Origin: Lophius americanus
Lineage: Eukaryota > Chordata > Actinopteri > Lophiiformes > Lophiidae
Assembly (NCBI GenBank): GCA_037951165.1
Contig: JBBDHG010000026.1
Coordinates: 308,001 to 372,000 of the forward strand
DNA: 64,000 bases
Direction of reading: 5' to 3'
Of the stretch, positions 14,801 through 29,200 are shown in pieces. The notes beneath the pieces are model-generated. The model searched no databases, was not told the DNA's origin, and worked only from the letters and a program-made list of their open reading frames with translations. The first letter of the stretch is position 1. Each line of letters begins with the position of its first letter. The position numbers and the translations under genes were made by a program.

Positions 14801-17800
14801 ATCAGGATTAAATATGACTTTTTTGCAATTTATTCCGTTTAAGACCAAAATTCTTGAAAAATAACCAAATACATGAAAAACGTTCATTCCCCTTAAGCTC
14901 ACCTGCATTCTAAAACTATAAAAGTCCAGCCCCATCTAACGATAAACTCTTAACCAACACCCCTCTGGATCCAGGTGTGAGGTCACTGTCCATCACTCTG
15001 CTGTAATAAGAGCAGGACAAGTAAAGACAGAGAAACTGACCTGACACCTCGTACTGATGTGGCGCTGAAGTTCCATTCATGAATCCCCTTCTGCTGAGGG
15101 ACGGATAAAAATATCGTTAGAGGTTTTGGTAGAACACCGAACGGATGGACTCTAGCAGACTGAGAGTGGTAGCCTCAGGTTTTTTTTTAAATGCAAATTG
15201 ATCTTATAGTAATAAAAAGGCGAGAGTGGTTTCGATTACGGAGGATGCGGCACATGATGTTGCAGATTGCTCAAACCCTAATGAGCAATCTCTTTAACAA
15301 ATGCACGCAATTATTTTATTTATTTATAACATGCACAGTTGAGCCAGCTGCACCTTCAGTTCGTGTTTACGCGTCGTCATTTGATGTGTGTATAGCACCC
15401 GACTAAATTGATTTCAGATCATCTCTCACCTTAACGCTAGCATAAAATGATGTGTGCTAACATGATTGTGAGAGAGAAAAAAAACATTTTACACTTTATG
15501 ACATCACTTATCATCATTTATCATTTATCACATAATATTTATTTACAGTAAGAGTCTAGGGGCTTCTTCACTCTTAGTGTTCAAAAACCACCAGAAAATG
15601 TGACTTTCTTTAAATATCATATTGCTATTAATATCAAATGCATCAATTATTCACAACCAGACAGGCGGTTAATATATATTATTTGTTCTCACCGTGAAAA
15701 AAAATAATTCTTTTAACATTTTATTTCTTTGGGCAATTAATAATTTAATATCTTGGAAACTCTAAATATACCCTAAAATGACAAATCGTTAGGTCAAAAT
15801 CAGTCTGATAAAATTATTTAATGATGGAATTTTATATTTCATGTTAAATAGCTTAAACTTTTGATAAATAATGTTTTTCGAAAAATTATTCAACCCTTTT
15901 TTTTTCATCGGTTGTATGAAGTTACATAATTCTGTTTAGTAAGTATTCACATGCTTTAATATGCCAAAGAAAATCCAACGTATCGAATAGAACTTTCTCA
16001 ACAGCCATGATTAATGCCTCTTCCTCTGGGGCTTCTATAACATGGGGTGTCCCCCATGGCTGCCCCCTTGGTCCCTTACTCTTTAGCGTATACATGTTAC
16101 CACTAGGTTCTATTATAAATAGGTTCAGGCAAGAGGCACAAATTTGTCATGAAGTAATGAAGTAGTGTCTCAAAATGAGCTTAGCAAAACATTCTCATTA
16201 GCATAACATTCTCAAATTAAGCTAAAGTTCTGAGCGCATATACATTCAAGCAATAACTAGATATTTTCATTTAATAATAAATATTAGCCTTTTAATTTTT
16301 TTTTTTTTCATTGACACTAAAAGCTAATTATATAATGCCGGATTTATGTCAATGCCAACATATAACCTTTCTAGAAATGCAAATAGAACATAGAAAGAAA
16401 TCTTGGATCCACATCTGGAGCATCTTGCATCTCCATCAAAATCTAATAAACACTTCCTCCGCTCTTTCCGCACATCTCTCCGCATAATTTAACTGATATT
16501 CGTTCACAATTTTCGGGATGTCTTGCACATAAAAAGACAAACAGATAACGGAAAAAACAAGACCTCGGCCGAATACGTTGGAGGGACTGAGCAAACGGTA
16601 GGAAAAAGAATCCAAGCTGTTAACTGATTTTTACGATGATGATGAATGATGCTGACCCACCTTATCGTCAGGAGCGACGTGCCAGATAGACACGGTGTTG
16701 TCCTCCACATCCTTATTTATGGACAAATATGACGGCAGGTACACTTTAGTGGGCTCTAATATCAACACCTGGAGACAAGATCAAAGTGTTGGATTTGCTG
16801 AGCGAGCAAAATTTGAGCCTGAAATGCATCAGTTGGGGTTCGGTGATCCCTTGGCTGGAGTCACTCACAGGAAATCGGACTGAGGATACGTCTTTCTTCG
16901 TGGCCTCCACCATGAAGTCCATCCAGAAATCCACCAGCTCCTGCTTGGGGGCCGGCTGCTCCACATTGGGTTTATGAAAGTGTTGGTAGATCAAGATGGT
17001 CTCCACCAGCGAGCGCAGGTACCTGCAACCAATGTAAGAGTAAAATAAGGAACATCCGCTGAAGAATATCAGGATCACAGTCAACACCTTACTCGAAAAT
17101 CATTTGGATGTTTTTCAATCCCATTAGGATAGATCAAAAATGATTGTGTCACCGTGTCTCCGGGCTGGGACAAATATTCCTTGGTTAAATTGATGGAAAT
17201 TGGAGATTTTACAATTAATAACACAAAGAAACAACTGCTAGGTCAGTCAGAATTATTTCTTAATCGTCTGAACACAATTATCTGGATTAATGCCAATTAT
17301 ACGTCATAATCGCCACAAGACATGTCATATTTCTTCAATATTTCAAAAATCCATGTCCACTGTTTCATGTTGGCGAGGGTTCATGATGTCATCCGTTTGT
17401 GCTTATTCTGCTTCGAGTGGAGATTTAACTTAGAGTTTAGTGCCTCCGAGGTGCGTACGGGTAATTAAGGTTATAAATGCTAATATGTGGCAGAGAGTAA
17501 CTTTAGTATGAGAACGTATTGATGGATCATTTAGTCATGAAACAAACATCGCTGTGGTCCCACGTTTGGTTGAATATAAATGGCCCAATATCTTCACAGA
17601 GGCAATTTATAATATTTAGTATAGCAATTTTCACAGAAATAATTTCACAAAAATACTGCTTATATAAAATAAGGTGCTTCACAAAAAAAAAAACATACAA
17701 AAAGTAAAATCAAGGGGGAAAAAACAAAAACAAATACATCTAAAATATAATATAATAGCAAAATATGGGCTACATCTGGCACTAGAGGAATATAGAGGGT

Positions 17801-20800
17801 ATAGAGTCTGAAATAATGAACTAGAGATGGTTAAGAGTTTGTTCTTCAATGAAAGGAGAAGAGAAGACACCGATCAACCATAACAATAAAACCACACCTG
17901 TTATATTGTGTCAGTCTTTTGTGTACTACTTCAGAAAAGGAGAACCCAACCGGTCTTGCAGCTTTCAATATCTTCTGACCTGGAACAGGTGTATTTCTAC
18001 ATTGTTATAGCGTATATATGAGCTGCATAATTAACGTCATGACAACCAGCTGGTGTAATAATCAAATCCGTGTTGAGGCAGAGGAGTTTATCAAATGAAC
18101 AGTTTCTGGTGATAATTGTCTGTGCTCCAATTAGAAAATCCACCAGATGTTTGCACGAGTGCCACAGATGGCTGGTGCGGTTCCAGGGGACAGTGGAGCA
18201 CAGGTCGCAACGAGATGTGGCCTTAAAGGTGTTTTCAGAGTTGCTAATCTGAGAGTGAGTGGCTTCTCCCTGTCCTCACCAGATGGGGGCTTTGAGTTTG
18301 AAGAGCTTCTCAGAGGCATTGATGACCCTCGTGTTGTCGCTGGCCAGGATACTGGCACCCAGGAAGAAGCCCACGTCCCAGTAGCTCTGCAGCTTGTCCA
18401 GACTGCCTTTTTTACCCAACAGGCTGCTCAGCTTCACTCCTGGAAAACATCAAAAGAGGTCAAGTTTCTCCCTCCACCTGTCTTGTCTGCCCGAGGAGAA
18501 AACTGTGGCGTTAAGTCCTAAAAAAATGATCCCTCTCTACTTGGATATGTCCCAACTTTCAGCGTGAAACTCTAGCTTTTAAACATTTGCGAAGGTTTTA
18601 CAGCAAGGTTATTAACGTTCGTAGCTTTCACTGAGGGAGGCGGAAGCGGATATGTCTCGCTGAAGTAACCAGCTATTTGAAGAAGCAGGTGGGGGTCGGG
18701 ATAGTAAAAGAGGGTAGGGAGCTGTAGGCCAATTCTCAGCACTGCTTTCCCTTTTCCCCCACATTCCTGACCTTCTCAGAGCCTGGGCTGTCGGGGTAAA
18801 AACAGATCTGGAACAAGGGCGTCACTGCAGCATTTCTTGCGAAACAGAAGGGAATGTTACTATATATAATGTGCGTTTCAAGCAGAAATATATTTTTACC
18901 ACAACTGATGAGGTGGAATATGACAGGGGTCCCTTGAAACGATAAATCTTCTCATAGCTCAGCTGTTCCCCTCAGTTTTAACGCTTAGTTTAGCTCACCT
19001 GAACTCGTTCTTCTCCTATAGTGTCGCTTATGGTTTTAGCAAGTGTCCATTTTTAACTTTTAAAATCAATTCAGTAGCATCGTTAGCCGAACCAAACAAC
19101 GTCAGCGAGACGACTTGTGAACAAGGTTTACTGAAGCTGGACTTACGATGGATGATTTTAGAGTTGTGGCTGTTTGATATCAACTCAAACTATACGAATA
19201 AATTGCTTTCCGAAGACCATGATTGGAGTGCTGACGCTATAAGGCCTGTCAGAACCTGCAGCGTGCCGTTGTTTATGCCAATTTTACATACAGTTTTTTT
19301 TTTACAGCTCCAAGACAGGAAGAAGTTTGATTGCTAGCAACATGCTAACGAGATAGGAAAAACAGCTGTCTTGATCATTTTTGTCATTGTCTCTGCCATA
19401 ACCGTTAAAAAGCAGCTGCTGGCGTATCTGGACTCGTAGGAGGCTAGGACGACGTGGAAAAAAATGGAGTTTAGCTAGCTACGTTTTACAGCATAGAGTA
19501 TGAAATTGTTAGCTTACACCGCTCTGACAGCTAAGAGCTTTTCTTTTTCTTCCTTACTGTTCAGTTGCTACCAGCAAAAAAACTGCACTTTCTATTTTAT
19601 TATTAATAATAATAATAATAATACATTTAATTTATAACGCATTTTACATTTGGATAAAATTTCAAAGTGCTAAATGCTAAGTACATAGACATTCTATGAC
19701 TACTTGTGTTTTTATTCTAAACATGACGCACTGTGTCGCCATGGTTACTGAGACGCATAGTAACCACTTCACAAAGACGCAGTGAGAAAAGAAATTGCTG
19801 ATGTCAGCCGATCGAGTCGTGGCTCTGCATCAGCTCCGCGAAAAATTTCATTAGCCTATCAAAATTTCTGACGTGTCAGAAAACCATCTGACGATTCGAT
19901 GGTCGCCACGGAGCTGATGATTGGTCTGGAGTGATTTCTCAACCGTTTGTCGCATTTATTCCAAATTTGGAACGTATGAACGGACTCAAGGAGATTTATA
20001 TTCTTTGTCATACTTTACTCTAAAAGTTCACATATTTTATACACGAGGGCAGCTTTCTTTAGGACAACAACTGTTTCGGACATAAGTTCACATTTAACAC
20101 AACGCAGGGAATTGGGTAATTTTCGGGGATATACCCCTGCTGCTGGGGGGAGGCATAGTTCCAGTTTGATATCAGCTGTGCTCATCAGCCGGTCACATCC
20201 ATCCAATCCTAGTCACACACCTTCCTGGTTAGCCTACCATCTTGTTGCTAATCTTTTAGCACCTATATTTGATCACCCCCACTAAAATGCAAACCTCTCC
20301 TTGAGTAATATAAATAACTCACCCACTTTCCGAAGCTCAAACGATGTGTCAAACTGGTGACCAGCTGCCAGGAGCAGCACAGCGTAGTTGATACCAGAGT
20401 GAAGCGTTGGCTCGGACTCAAAGCCCTTTTTGAACCTGGCAGAAGAAGACAAAGAAACACTTTATTCTGGGAAATGTATCGTTTCAAATCCCGATCCTCT
20501 CTGAGATAATGGAAGGCATCAACGAGCTCCCTGGCTTCCTGAGACACTTCGTGCAAGGAAAAAAAGCCCAAAAACGTAGAGCTGATTGAACGGGGACCGC
20601 AGCACAACAAACCACAACTGTTAGTCCTATCGCAAAACAGGAAATTTCATTTATCTAATGAGCAATCTGTGGCGCTGAGGGAGAGGGGGGGTTATTAGAA
20701 GCCTCCGCCAAGTTGTGAGATGGGACTGAAAATAATAGCCAGAAGGAAGAAGCATATTCAGTTGACAATTTCAGATGAAGACAATCAACAGCCCAATATT

Positions 20801-22407
20801 CTTCTTCTTATTATTATTATTATTGATCCAAAAACAACTTATGGGTTTCCTCTATATGGTTACAGAAACATGCTCATAAGGAAATGTAAAACTAGAAATA
20901 AGTCCAGCTTCAAACAGGGTCAATTCCTGCACGGATTCAAAACGACGCTGGAAAAACTCCACGAGGATCTGACTCTGCGACGACTCATTAGCGTCAAGCT
21001 GATGCTGCAGCTTCGACATCCAAAGGTCTTCACAAGTTTACGATCTGGAAGAAGCACAGATTGAATTCTGGGATATTCTGAGACATGACACATTATCCTG
21101 TTAGTGGTTTCGGAATGAAAAATGACAGGCCCGAATGAAAAAAGGAAAACTCCACATCGAGACTCTTCTTAATTCTCGTTTGGATTAAATATGTAGTTAT
21201 AGTTTTATGAGATTCTTCTAGAAATGTCCCCTGACTGGCTACAACCTATGCAAAACAGCTAGAAAAGCAAGTTATGTCATTTTAGTTAAGTCAGAGAGCC
21301 CACAACAATATGCTCTCATGTTGAGGTCCAGAGAGGCGAGGACGCATTTTTAAATTACAGAACCTCAGGTGCTTTTTGGTTCCCTTGACAAATGTAAGAA
21401 ATATTGCACGTCCTTTTGCCTCCACCAGCTTATGAACCTTTAATGATCATTATCTGCCAACATCTTTGTGTTTATTTGATTTTTTTTCTGGGTTAGTTGG
21501 AACCTGGATTCTTATATCGTGGATATTATGAAATCATCGTCGCTACGTCAGCCGCCGTGTTTTTGCCACCGCCACAGATCCTTCGTGTTAACGCGATTAC
21601 TGAAAAAGGATTTCAAGGGTAACTTTCAGGTTTTATACCCATAGAGACTTAAGCAAGAGGAAGAACTTGGTTGATTTAGGGATTGGTCAGTTTTATAGTT
21701 CCAAAACTAGGGAAGAAGGTCAACGAGAAATAGTCCTGTGTCACCTCATGTTTATACTCCAGAAAAACAGGAAGTCATTGTTCCGCACTTCAGAGTTCCT
21801 ACTCCAGCCGCGGAACATACAAAAATAGGGCTGGAAACGTTCTTCAGTTACCTTTTAATCACAGTGTTTCCTAAGGGTGTCAATATTGGGTGTCAATTTC
21901 ATTACTTGAGTTAAAGGTAATATTTTTGTGATTAATATGAATTAAATATCAAGGGTATAGAGAATTTTATTGCACCTCATTTTGCTCTTTTGCTTAAATG
22001 GTACCCGCAACTCCGGAGGGTCCTGGACTGTTGGTACATTAATCCTCAGGAATGCATCATATTATCTAGGGTCCTCACCTTTGCTGCATGGCTGGCCAGT
22101 AAGAAACATGTATTTCTAAAAAAGATTAGGAGCTCAGAAAATAACTTTTACTCAGCTTTGTGAAAACCCTAGACTCAGAAACAACCTGTCACTAAAGCTG
22201 TTAGACAAATGCTGTGGAAGAATAAAGCCAGAGTATATTCTCCTCTGAGACGGAGTCAAGTATGAAGAACATATTTAAATAAAGTGCTTCAATGGAAGTA
22301 ATTAAGCTTTTGCGCCGCATCTTCTGGTGTGATGAGTCTCAGCCATCTGAGATCTCCTTTTGCACTTTAATGAACCGTCTTCTGCAGACTTGATGGCTGC
22401 CTGTTTG

Positions 22408-22442
<35 letters not shown>

Positions 22443-23192
22443 GTTCTACCATCAGGATATTCATGACGTCACAGGTAACAGAGTCGCCTCAACGGCATCT
22501 TTCCCTTTTTTTCCTTCTAACAATCTAACAATATTTATGTGACGGTGAAGTCTTTAGGCACACACACACGCACACACACACGCACACACACACACACACC
22601 AGTGTATGCCGCTGTCTCTGGTCTCCGTGTTCATGAAGTGAGACTCCAGGAAGGTGTCTTTATAAATCCTTCCCACCAGGCAGTAGATGTCTGAGGCTAC
22701 CTGCTCCTCGCTCTCCACCAGAGGCAGGATTATGTCCAGAGCCTTCTGTCTGTCGCCTGGTTGGTTCCTCCTGCAGTCAGAGACATGGCACTAAAGGTCA
22801 GATGAAAGGTCAATTAACATTCAGATCACTGTTTTTTTAGTGTGACATTCACCAGCCACATAAAAGAAAAACAAAGAAACAGAGCATTTTCAAACTCGTA
22901 GCCTTCAGAGCCACCGGAACCAGACCATCAGAATTCACGCCGTTCACTCTGGAGACACAAACGTCTTTTTTTCACTTCCCAACACCTTTACACCTGAAAG
23001 CTGATGGGTAAAATCAATGTGCCTCTCCATTAAGTGACCTTTATTGCTCACTTAATTCATAAAGCAACAAAAACATCAGAAAAAAAAAAAAAAAAGAGTT
23101 ATACAGTTAATAGTATTTCCATTAAATGGATAATGGATTCTTTGGGTACATAAAACTAATAACGGGTGGTATACACGCTGTATATGGTATTT

Positions 23193-23232
<40 letters not shown>

Positions 23233-26200
23233 GTGTGTGTAATTATATCTATGTTCGGGTGTGAGCCATCGTTGTAGGCTGGTGACTGCAGAGGCCATTA
23301 GGAGCTCCGCTTAAATCACTGATGTTGCTGGGTTGATTTCAAGCCTTTGATTAAGTGCTGTAAGCTTTCAGCTGTAGAGCCGTGCCTCACGCAGGCACCG
23401 AAGGTTCTGTGGTTCTGTTAAACCACATAATGGAGGCTCCACGCGATCATGGGAACAACACTCGAAAAAAAGAACCCAGAGAGGAGGAGAGCTGCAAACA
23501 CTTCACGCGTTTGTTAATGGAACCATATGAATGTCTGCGCAGAGACAAATTACATTTAGTGCTCAGCTCACTCCACATTATTAGTATTATTCATTATAGT
23601 TATCAAACGCACTGATCAGCCATTACATTAAAACCACAGGCTTCACACTATATTTGTGCACCTTCTGCTGTGTGTTCTGACACTATCCCATCAGAACCAG
23701 CAACAACTGTTTTCCACAAAATCAAGGAAAAAAATGTTGTTTTTGTCTGAAGACTTTTATTATTAAACCAGGTTCGTGGCCACCGTTAGTCACTTTTAGG
23801 TGCTTTGGGAAGAATTTAATTCAGATACGCTCAAATGTAAAGATATAGACGGATTATACAGATTTATTTTCTATGCCGATGACTCTATGAGCCATAACAT
23901 TATAACCACCTGCATAATATTGTGTAAGGGGCTTCATCTGAGGGGAACTGAAAACAGGGGCAGGACACCAGTGTCCTTAAAAATGGGTGCAGGGTGAAAG
24001 GGAGTGACTCTGTACCTACGATGATGAGTAGCCGGTCAGTAGCTCTGCCTACCCCAACAGATCAGGGGTCACTTTGTTGTATGGCCACTCGGCTGCCGTG
24101 ATATAAACTCAGCCCCTAAAATTAAAGCCATCTGCCTGATATTGTGTAAGTCCGCTTTTTGTATCAAAACAGCTCTGCACTACAAGAATCCCCTTCAAAA
24201 TAAGTAAAGAAGTAAAGAAGGGATGACAACAGGGTGTGTTGTCATCTCTTTTGCCTATAAAGCGAGAGAAGATTTGCTTGGTGAGATTTCTTGAAATAAG
24301 ATTTGATATTAAAATAAAGGAAATGAGAGGTGAGAAATCTCAATTATAACTTTTTATTCTACGGATTAGGAAGAGCTGTGTCTCAGACTAAAACTTAAAG
24401 AAAGAAAGCGTCGGTGCAAAGTCTAACACGGGCGCGATGAACATATCCTCTCCTTCAGAGTGTGAATAAAACATACGAGCTGGAAGTTATTACCATGGAG
24501 ACTGTCCAGAGGGACTAGCTCTCTGGGAAACAAACCTTCCCTCTGATTGGTATTTGGGTGCAAGAGATTCTTCCCTCGCTCCTGTCAGGCTCGCAGCAAT
24601 GAGTCCTGTGCGAAGGGCAGTGTTCACATTCCAGGCGCTGCCCCGCTGCAGACAAGAGGCTGAAGCCAATTGATGAACAAACACTTCAATCTCCAGTTCC
24701 ATTCAAGGCAATGATCGTACCTCAGACAAACCAGTGGAGTGTTTGATCATGCTGATGATCGATTCAGGTCTCAGTGGAGGGTCACATGCTGCTTTTCTAC
24801 AAAGGCAGTAATGAGTCAAGGTAATCCTTAACATTATAAGTCTGTCTAACATCGCGGTGGCCAAAACAGCTCATTTGGCAAGGTAGGAACTCGACCAGAC
24901 CTACGAAGGTGTGCTGTGGTATCTGGCACGAAGACGTCCGCACGAGCATTAAGACTGCCTTCTTCCCATAATGCATCCTGGCGCAATCCATTCATTAGTA
25001 TTTGTCTGCGGCTTTGCATCCCCATACGCAGAAAGAAGTGGTGCAGTGTGTGTTCTGACACCCAATCTATCAGAACCAGGATTAACAGTAGCTGTTTTGT
25101 GGGGCTGGAGAACACGCGTGAGCCGGCGCTCCTCACATGCATCAATGAGCCGCGGGGCGTACCCATGACTGAAAGTAACAAAACTGGCTAATTTATGTGT
25201 ATTGTCCAGTAAACTAGTTAAAATCATGATTTCCCGTACATTTTCAACGGACACCATCACTACAACCAAAAAAATAGCATATAATAAAGTTTATTTGCTT
25301 TAAATCATATTTGAAATTCTGGTCATAACACACATATATGCATTTCTTTAATTTGTGCAACGACATCTGCATCTTACCGATTCAGTGCAAAGGCGTAGTG
25401 GAACTTCACGTGCGGATGAGCCATGGGGTCAAAGGTCGGAAGCTTCTCCAGAGTCTCCACAAGCTTCACGATGGACTCGTAATCCTAGACGAGACGTGTT
25501 GAAGAGGCGGATTAGCTCCTGTTGTAAAACCACCTCGGACATTGCTAAACATTGTGGGACTTTTTACCCATGAATCTTTGCATCAGTGTCCTCCAAACAC
25601 ACATAGCGAGGTTTTCTCATCCCCTTTTATTCACTCTGGCTGACACTCAGCTTTCTGCTCAAACACCAAAAGCAGTTCAATAACTAATAACTTGCCTACA
25701 GAGTCGCTATACCTACAGCAGGCTGAATAATTCAGCACGCCCTCAAAGCTTGCTGTTGGAATGAATCATTCATGAGTGTAAGTGGTGCCTGTGGTGAGTA
25801 GAAGAATCCGGATGGCGAGTGCCATGGCCACGCAGAGACTGTACAGCGGAGAGAGTGGGAGATTCAAGACGAACAGACCAAAAGCTTCGCCTCAAGGTCT
25901 CTACAGGCGGTTTGCTACTGGCCTCTGTTTGAAAAACGCCGTTTGTAAATGATAGTAGCCGAGGAAGTGAACTCTCTCTCACGTTTACAGGAGCTTTGTA
26001 AAACGTTGGCCTCTGTCAATGTCAGGGACACAAGCAGCACCAACGGATCATCTGCAATGTGTCTGAAATGAAGACCCGAAATTGGGATCAGCTTTAGATC
26101 AGAGATTCTCAAACTTTTTTTTCATCGAAGAAAAAATAAAAAGTTGGAAATAGAAGACACTTTTTCAGAATTAAAAAAAAAAATAGATTCTCTTCCAAAC

Positions 26201-29200
26201 CTATAGTTAAAGAAAAAAGTTAAAACTTGAAGAGTTTTCTATAACTTTTTCAGAAATTTAGACTTTAGAGCCAGAATTTGGAGATAAATGCTGAGTTTCA
26301 AGTCAAGGTTCTTACTTCAATCACAAAATTCTGACTTAAGTCACCATTTAGAAAAAGAAGAATTCACGGGGCCCTAATCCTCTTCCAGACATCTTAAATG
26401 AAAGTAATTCATATAAAAAGCATAAAATTTGTTTAATTTGAATTATAGTTAAAGCATTTTAATTAAATCTCTTGAGGTGAACTTATGTTAGGAATAACAT
26501 GACTGATATTCTTCAAACGGACATTCGGAAAAAACGTTAGAAAACAAAAAAAGTGGGAAAAGACAATTTAGTAAGTTCCGTTTAGACCCTGAAGTTCTTG
26601 GGTCTAAAATGAACTTCGGAGGTCCTTTTAGACCTTTGAAGTACCCTATAGTACCTGAGGCTACCCCCATTGGACAAATTACACCTGCTTGGTCGATATG
26701 TGTGTGAGATTCATTAAACACAATAGAGGTTCTCTTTCTTTTTCAGCACAGCTGACTCATTGCCTTCCTTTAACAAAAACAAACAAAAAAAAAGCATTGG
26801 AATAAAGATTTCGACAAGAGGGAGCTTTTCCTGCAGAGTAAAATGAATAAAACTGACATTATTCTAGAAAACGCACACGCTAAAATCCACATTCAACGTG
26901 TGCAATCTTTAAAAAAAGAACTGGAACAATCATAGTGGATTTTCAGACACATAAAACTGGTTCTGTCTAATATAACTGTAGATGAAGCCTGTGGGGGTTT
27001 TGTAGAAGGTGAGCAGACTTTGTGTACCTGGATGTCCCTGTATGTCAGCAGCAGGTTTATGACAATGTCAACTGAAAGGCACTCCACGTTGTCCAGGCGC
27101 TGCTGGATGCGGTTCAGCTCGGCAGCCAGCTCCAGGCCAGTGTACAGCTCCCGAGCCTTACGGATCTCATTCAGAATCGTCTCACGGAAATACTGGCTGT
27201 GAGGCAAGAAGATACAGAAGAGAGGAAAGTTCGGCTTAAAGGTGTTGTTTTTATGATGATGCAGTACAAATACAGTAATTAACCGCCGGTTACACTATTT
27301 GCACTTTGTAAGCATGTCGTTATAAGACTCCGCCTGACTCCAAACCTATTCAAAACTGGAGAAGACGATGTTCCCTGCTAGAGTTTTTATACTTTTTTAA
27401 CTTCCAGACCAAAACCCAATTTACTTTGTGATAGTCCAATTGTTTTCTGCAGTTCATTTTCTCCTTGTGCGACGGCTCTGGCGAGACAGGAGTTTCATTA
27501 AATGTCCAATTTGTGATTCTCAAGCGAGACATGCTGCCTTTTATTTGCCTTAAACGGATATCTATCAAAAGTTCAGTCAGAAGGACTATCCTCTTGCCCA
27601 CTCGGGCCACAGTTATCACCGAATTCCACACATGCTCAATTACCTTCTCCACGGTTTTGGACATCAATTGTTATCAGCTGCACTCATTCAGGTAGCCTCA
27701 TCCATCCATCACTGTGTCTTCACTGAGGCCATCACCATCAGCTGCTGTCTTTAAATAATACTACGTTTTCATGCTGCTGGTTCAGACAGATTCATTAGCC
27801 ACCACCACCGGTGCCCAAACTCCCAACGGATTGATATTCCATGCTGCTGCTCAGGGCAGAGGCCCTTTGATCTCAGAGACTTTCTAATGCACAAACTATC
27901 ATGTATCATCTGTTTTAATTAATCATTCATCTTCATCTTCTCCTCATTCTTTGTCTTCTCTGATTGAAAAGGGTTTTAAGGAAATATTTGTTCAATGTTG
28001 ATTGGAAGTTGTTGGAAGACAATGACTTGAAACACAAAACTGAATTGTTCTAATCTCTGAGGCGCCCTTTTTATTTTTTTGAACATAAATACAATCAGAA
28101 CATAGAAACAATTTAAAATGCCATAAAATTGAAAAGGTTACAGCCGGTTAGGAATGTATAGCGGCATTTGTCATTGGCTTTTATCACACTTAATGAACTT
28201 TTCTGTTTAACTGCGGAGGCCCTCTTCTCTTGGAATCTACTGTCTTACCCAATACTAACAAGGACCGGACATTTGCCGTAACTTTAAAATCAATGCTTCC
28301 TCTTTAAAACGGCCGCATTCCAAAGCACTTAAAAACTAGAAAAAGAGAAATTTGTGATTTTTTTTTGTTTTTTGTACTAATCCTTTAATCATTGATTCTA
28401 ATTTGAAACAATATTTTTTTCTGGAGAATTAACTCAATTAACAGTGTCACTTCATACCGCTTGTATAAGTGCCATGAAGTTTAAAACATATTCATATATA
28501 ATTGATATTTATTATATATATATATATATATATAGATATTGATAATAACCTAACAATCACCTCTTTACACACATTTTGCAGAGTCAGCAGAAAGTGCCAG
28601 TGATGTCTACGCTGAGGCCTTTCTGCTTTAACAGAACCGTAATCAAAGATTTATTTGACTTATCTACCGGTAAAACCTGACTCACTCTTCCTGGAGCCGA
28701 CCAAGAATAACTGGCTTCTGTTTTGCCTATTGGCAGTAAAGCCTAAAATTTAAGTGCACCAATTGAGGCAGTGCGGTTTTGCTGTTGCTTTGTTTATTTA
28801 ATTTTTAAATGTGGTTCAAGTCAAGGTAGAGGAATGCACGACATTAAAGATTAAATTAAGTTAAAAAAAAGAAAAGAAAAAAAGAGCAGGATATCAAAAC
28901 GAAGCTGCTCAAACACAAACACCTGTTTGCTACGTTTTGAGGTTACATTTTCCCACTATATTCCTCCTCATCTGACATGTTCTTACTTCACCAGCCTCAT
29001 TTTTTTTTTATTCAGATAATAAAACATCCAGATGAACATTTTTCCCTCATAAATTCTGCTCTTGAAGCCTTTTTGGGCTGGTTTTATGGTCTCCAGAGGA
29101 CGATTTCTGGCAGCAGGAATAGCTTCAAATTTAGTTTTTTCCTTCTCATAAACTCATATTTATGGCGACCCGCTACAATATCAACATCGCTCCCAAGATA

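Larger units (their letters stand above)
18440..20322 (-). other. Intron 8 of map3k5
   Basis: Holds a retroelement 3' tail with ATT repeats (19596-19675), an inverted pair of 11-base words (19827-19837 and 19910-19920), and a copy of the unrecognised dispersed repeat (19925-20180). Confidence 0.7.
20436..22599 (-). other. Intron 7 of map3k5
   Basis: Begins with a TG microsatellite at its 5' splice site (22559-22599), then a TAA-type microsatellite (22408-22439) and a divergent copy of the unrecognised dispersed repeat (21515-21745). Confidence 0.75.
22771..25377 (-). other. Intron 6 of map3k5, Tc1-like cluster
   Basis: Carries at least three Tc1-like fragments (23611-23715, 23888-23932, 24111-25175) and a TA microsatellite (23195-23228). 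The remainder is unassigned. Confidence 0.75.
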
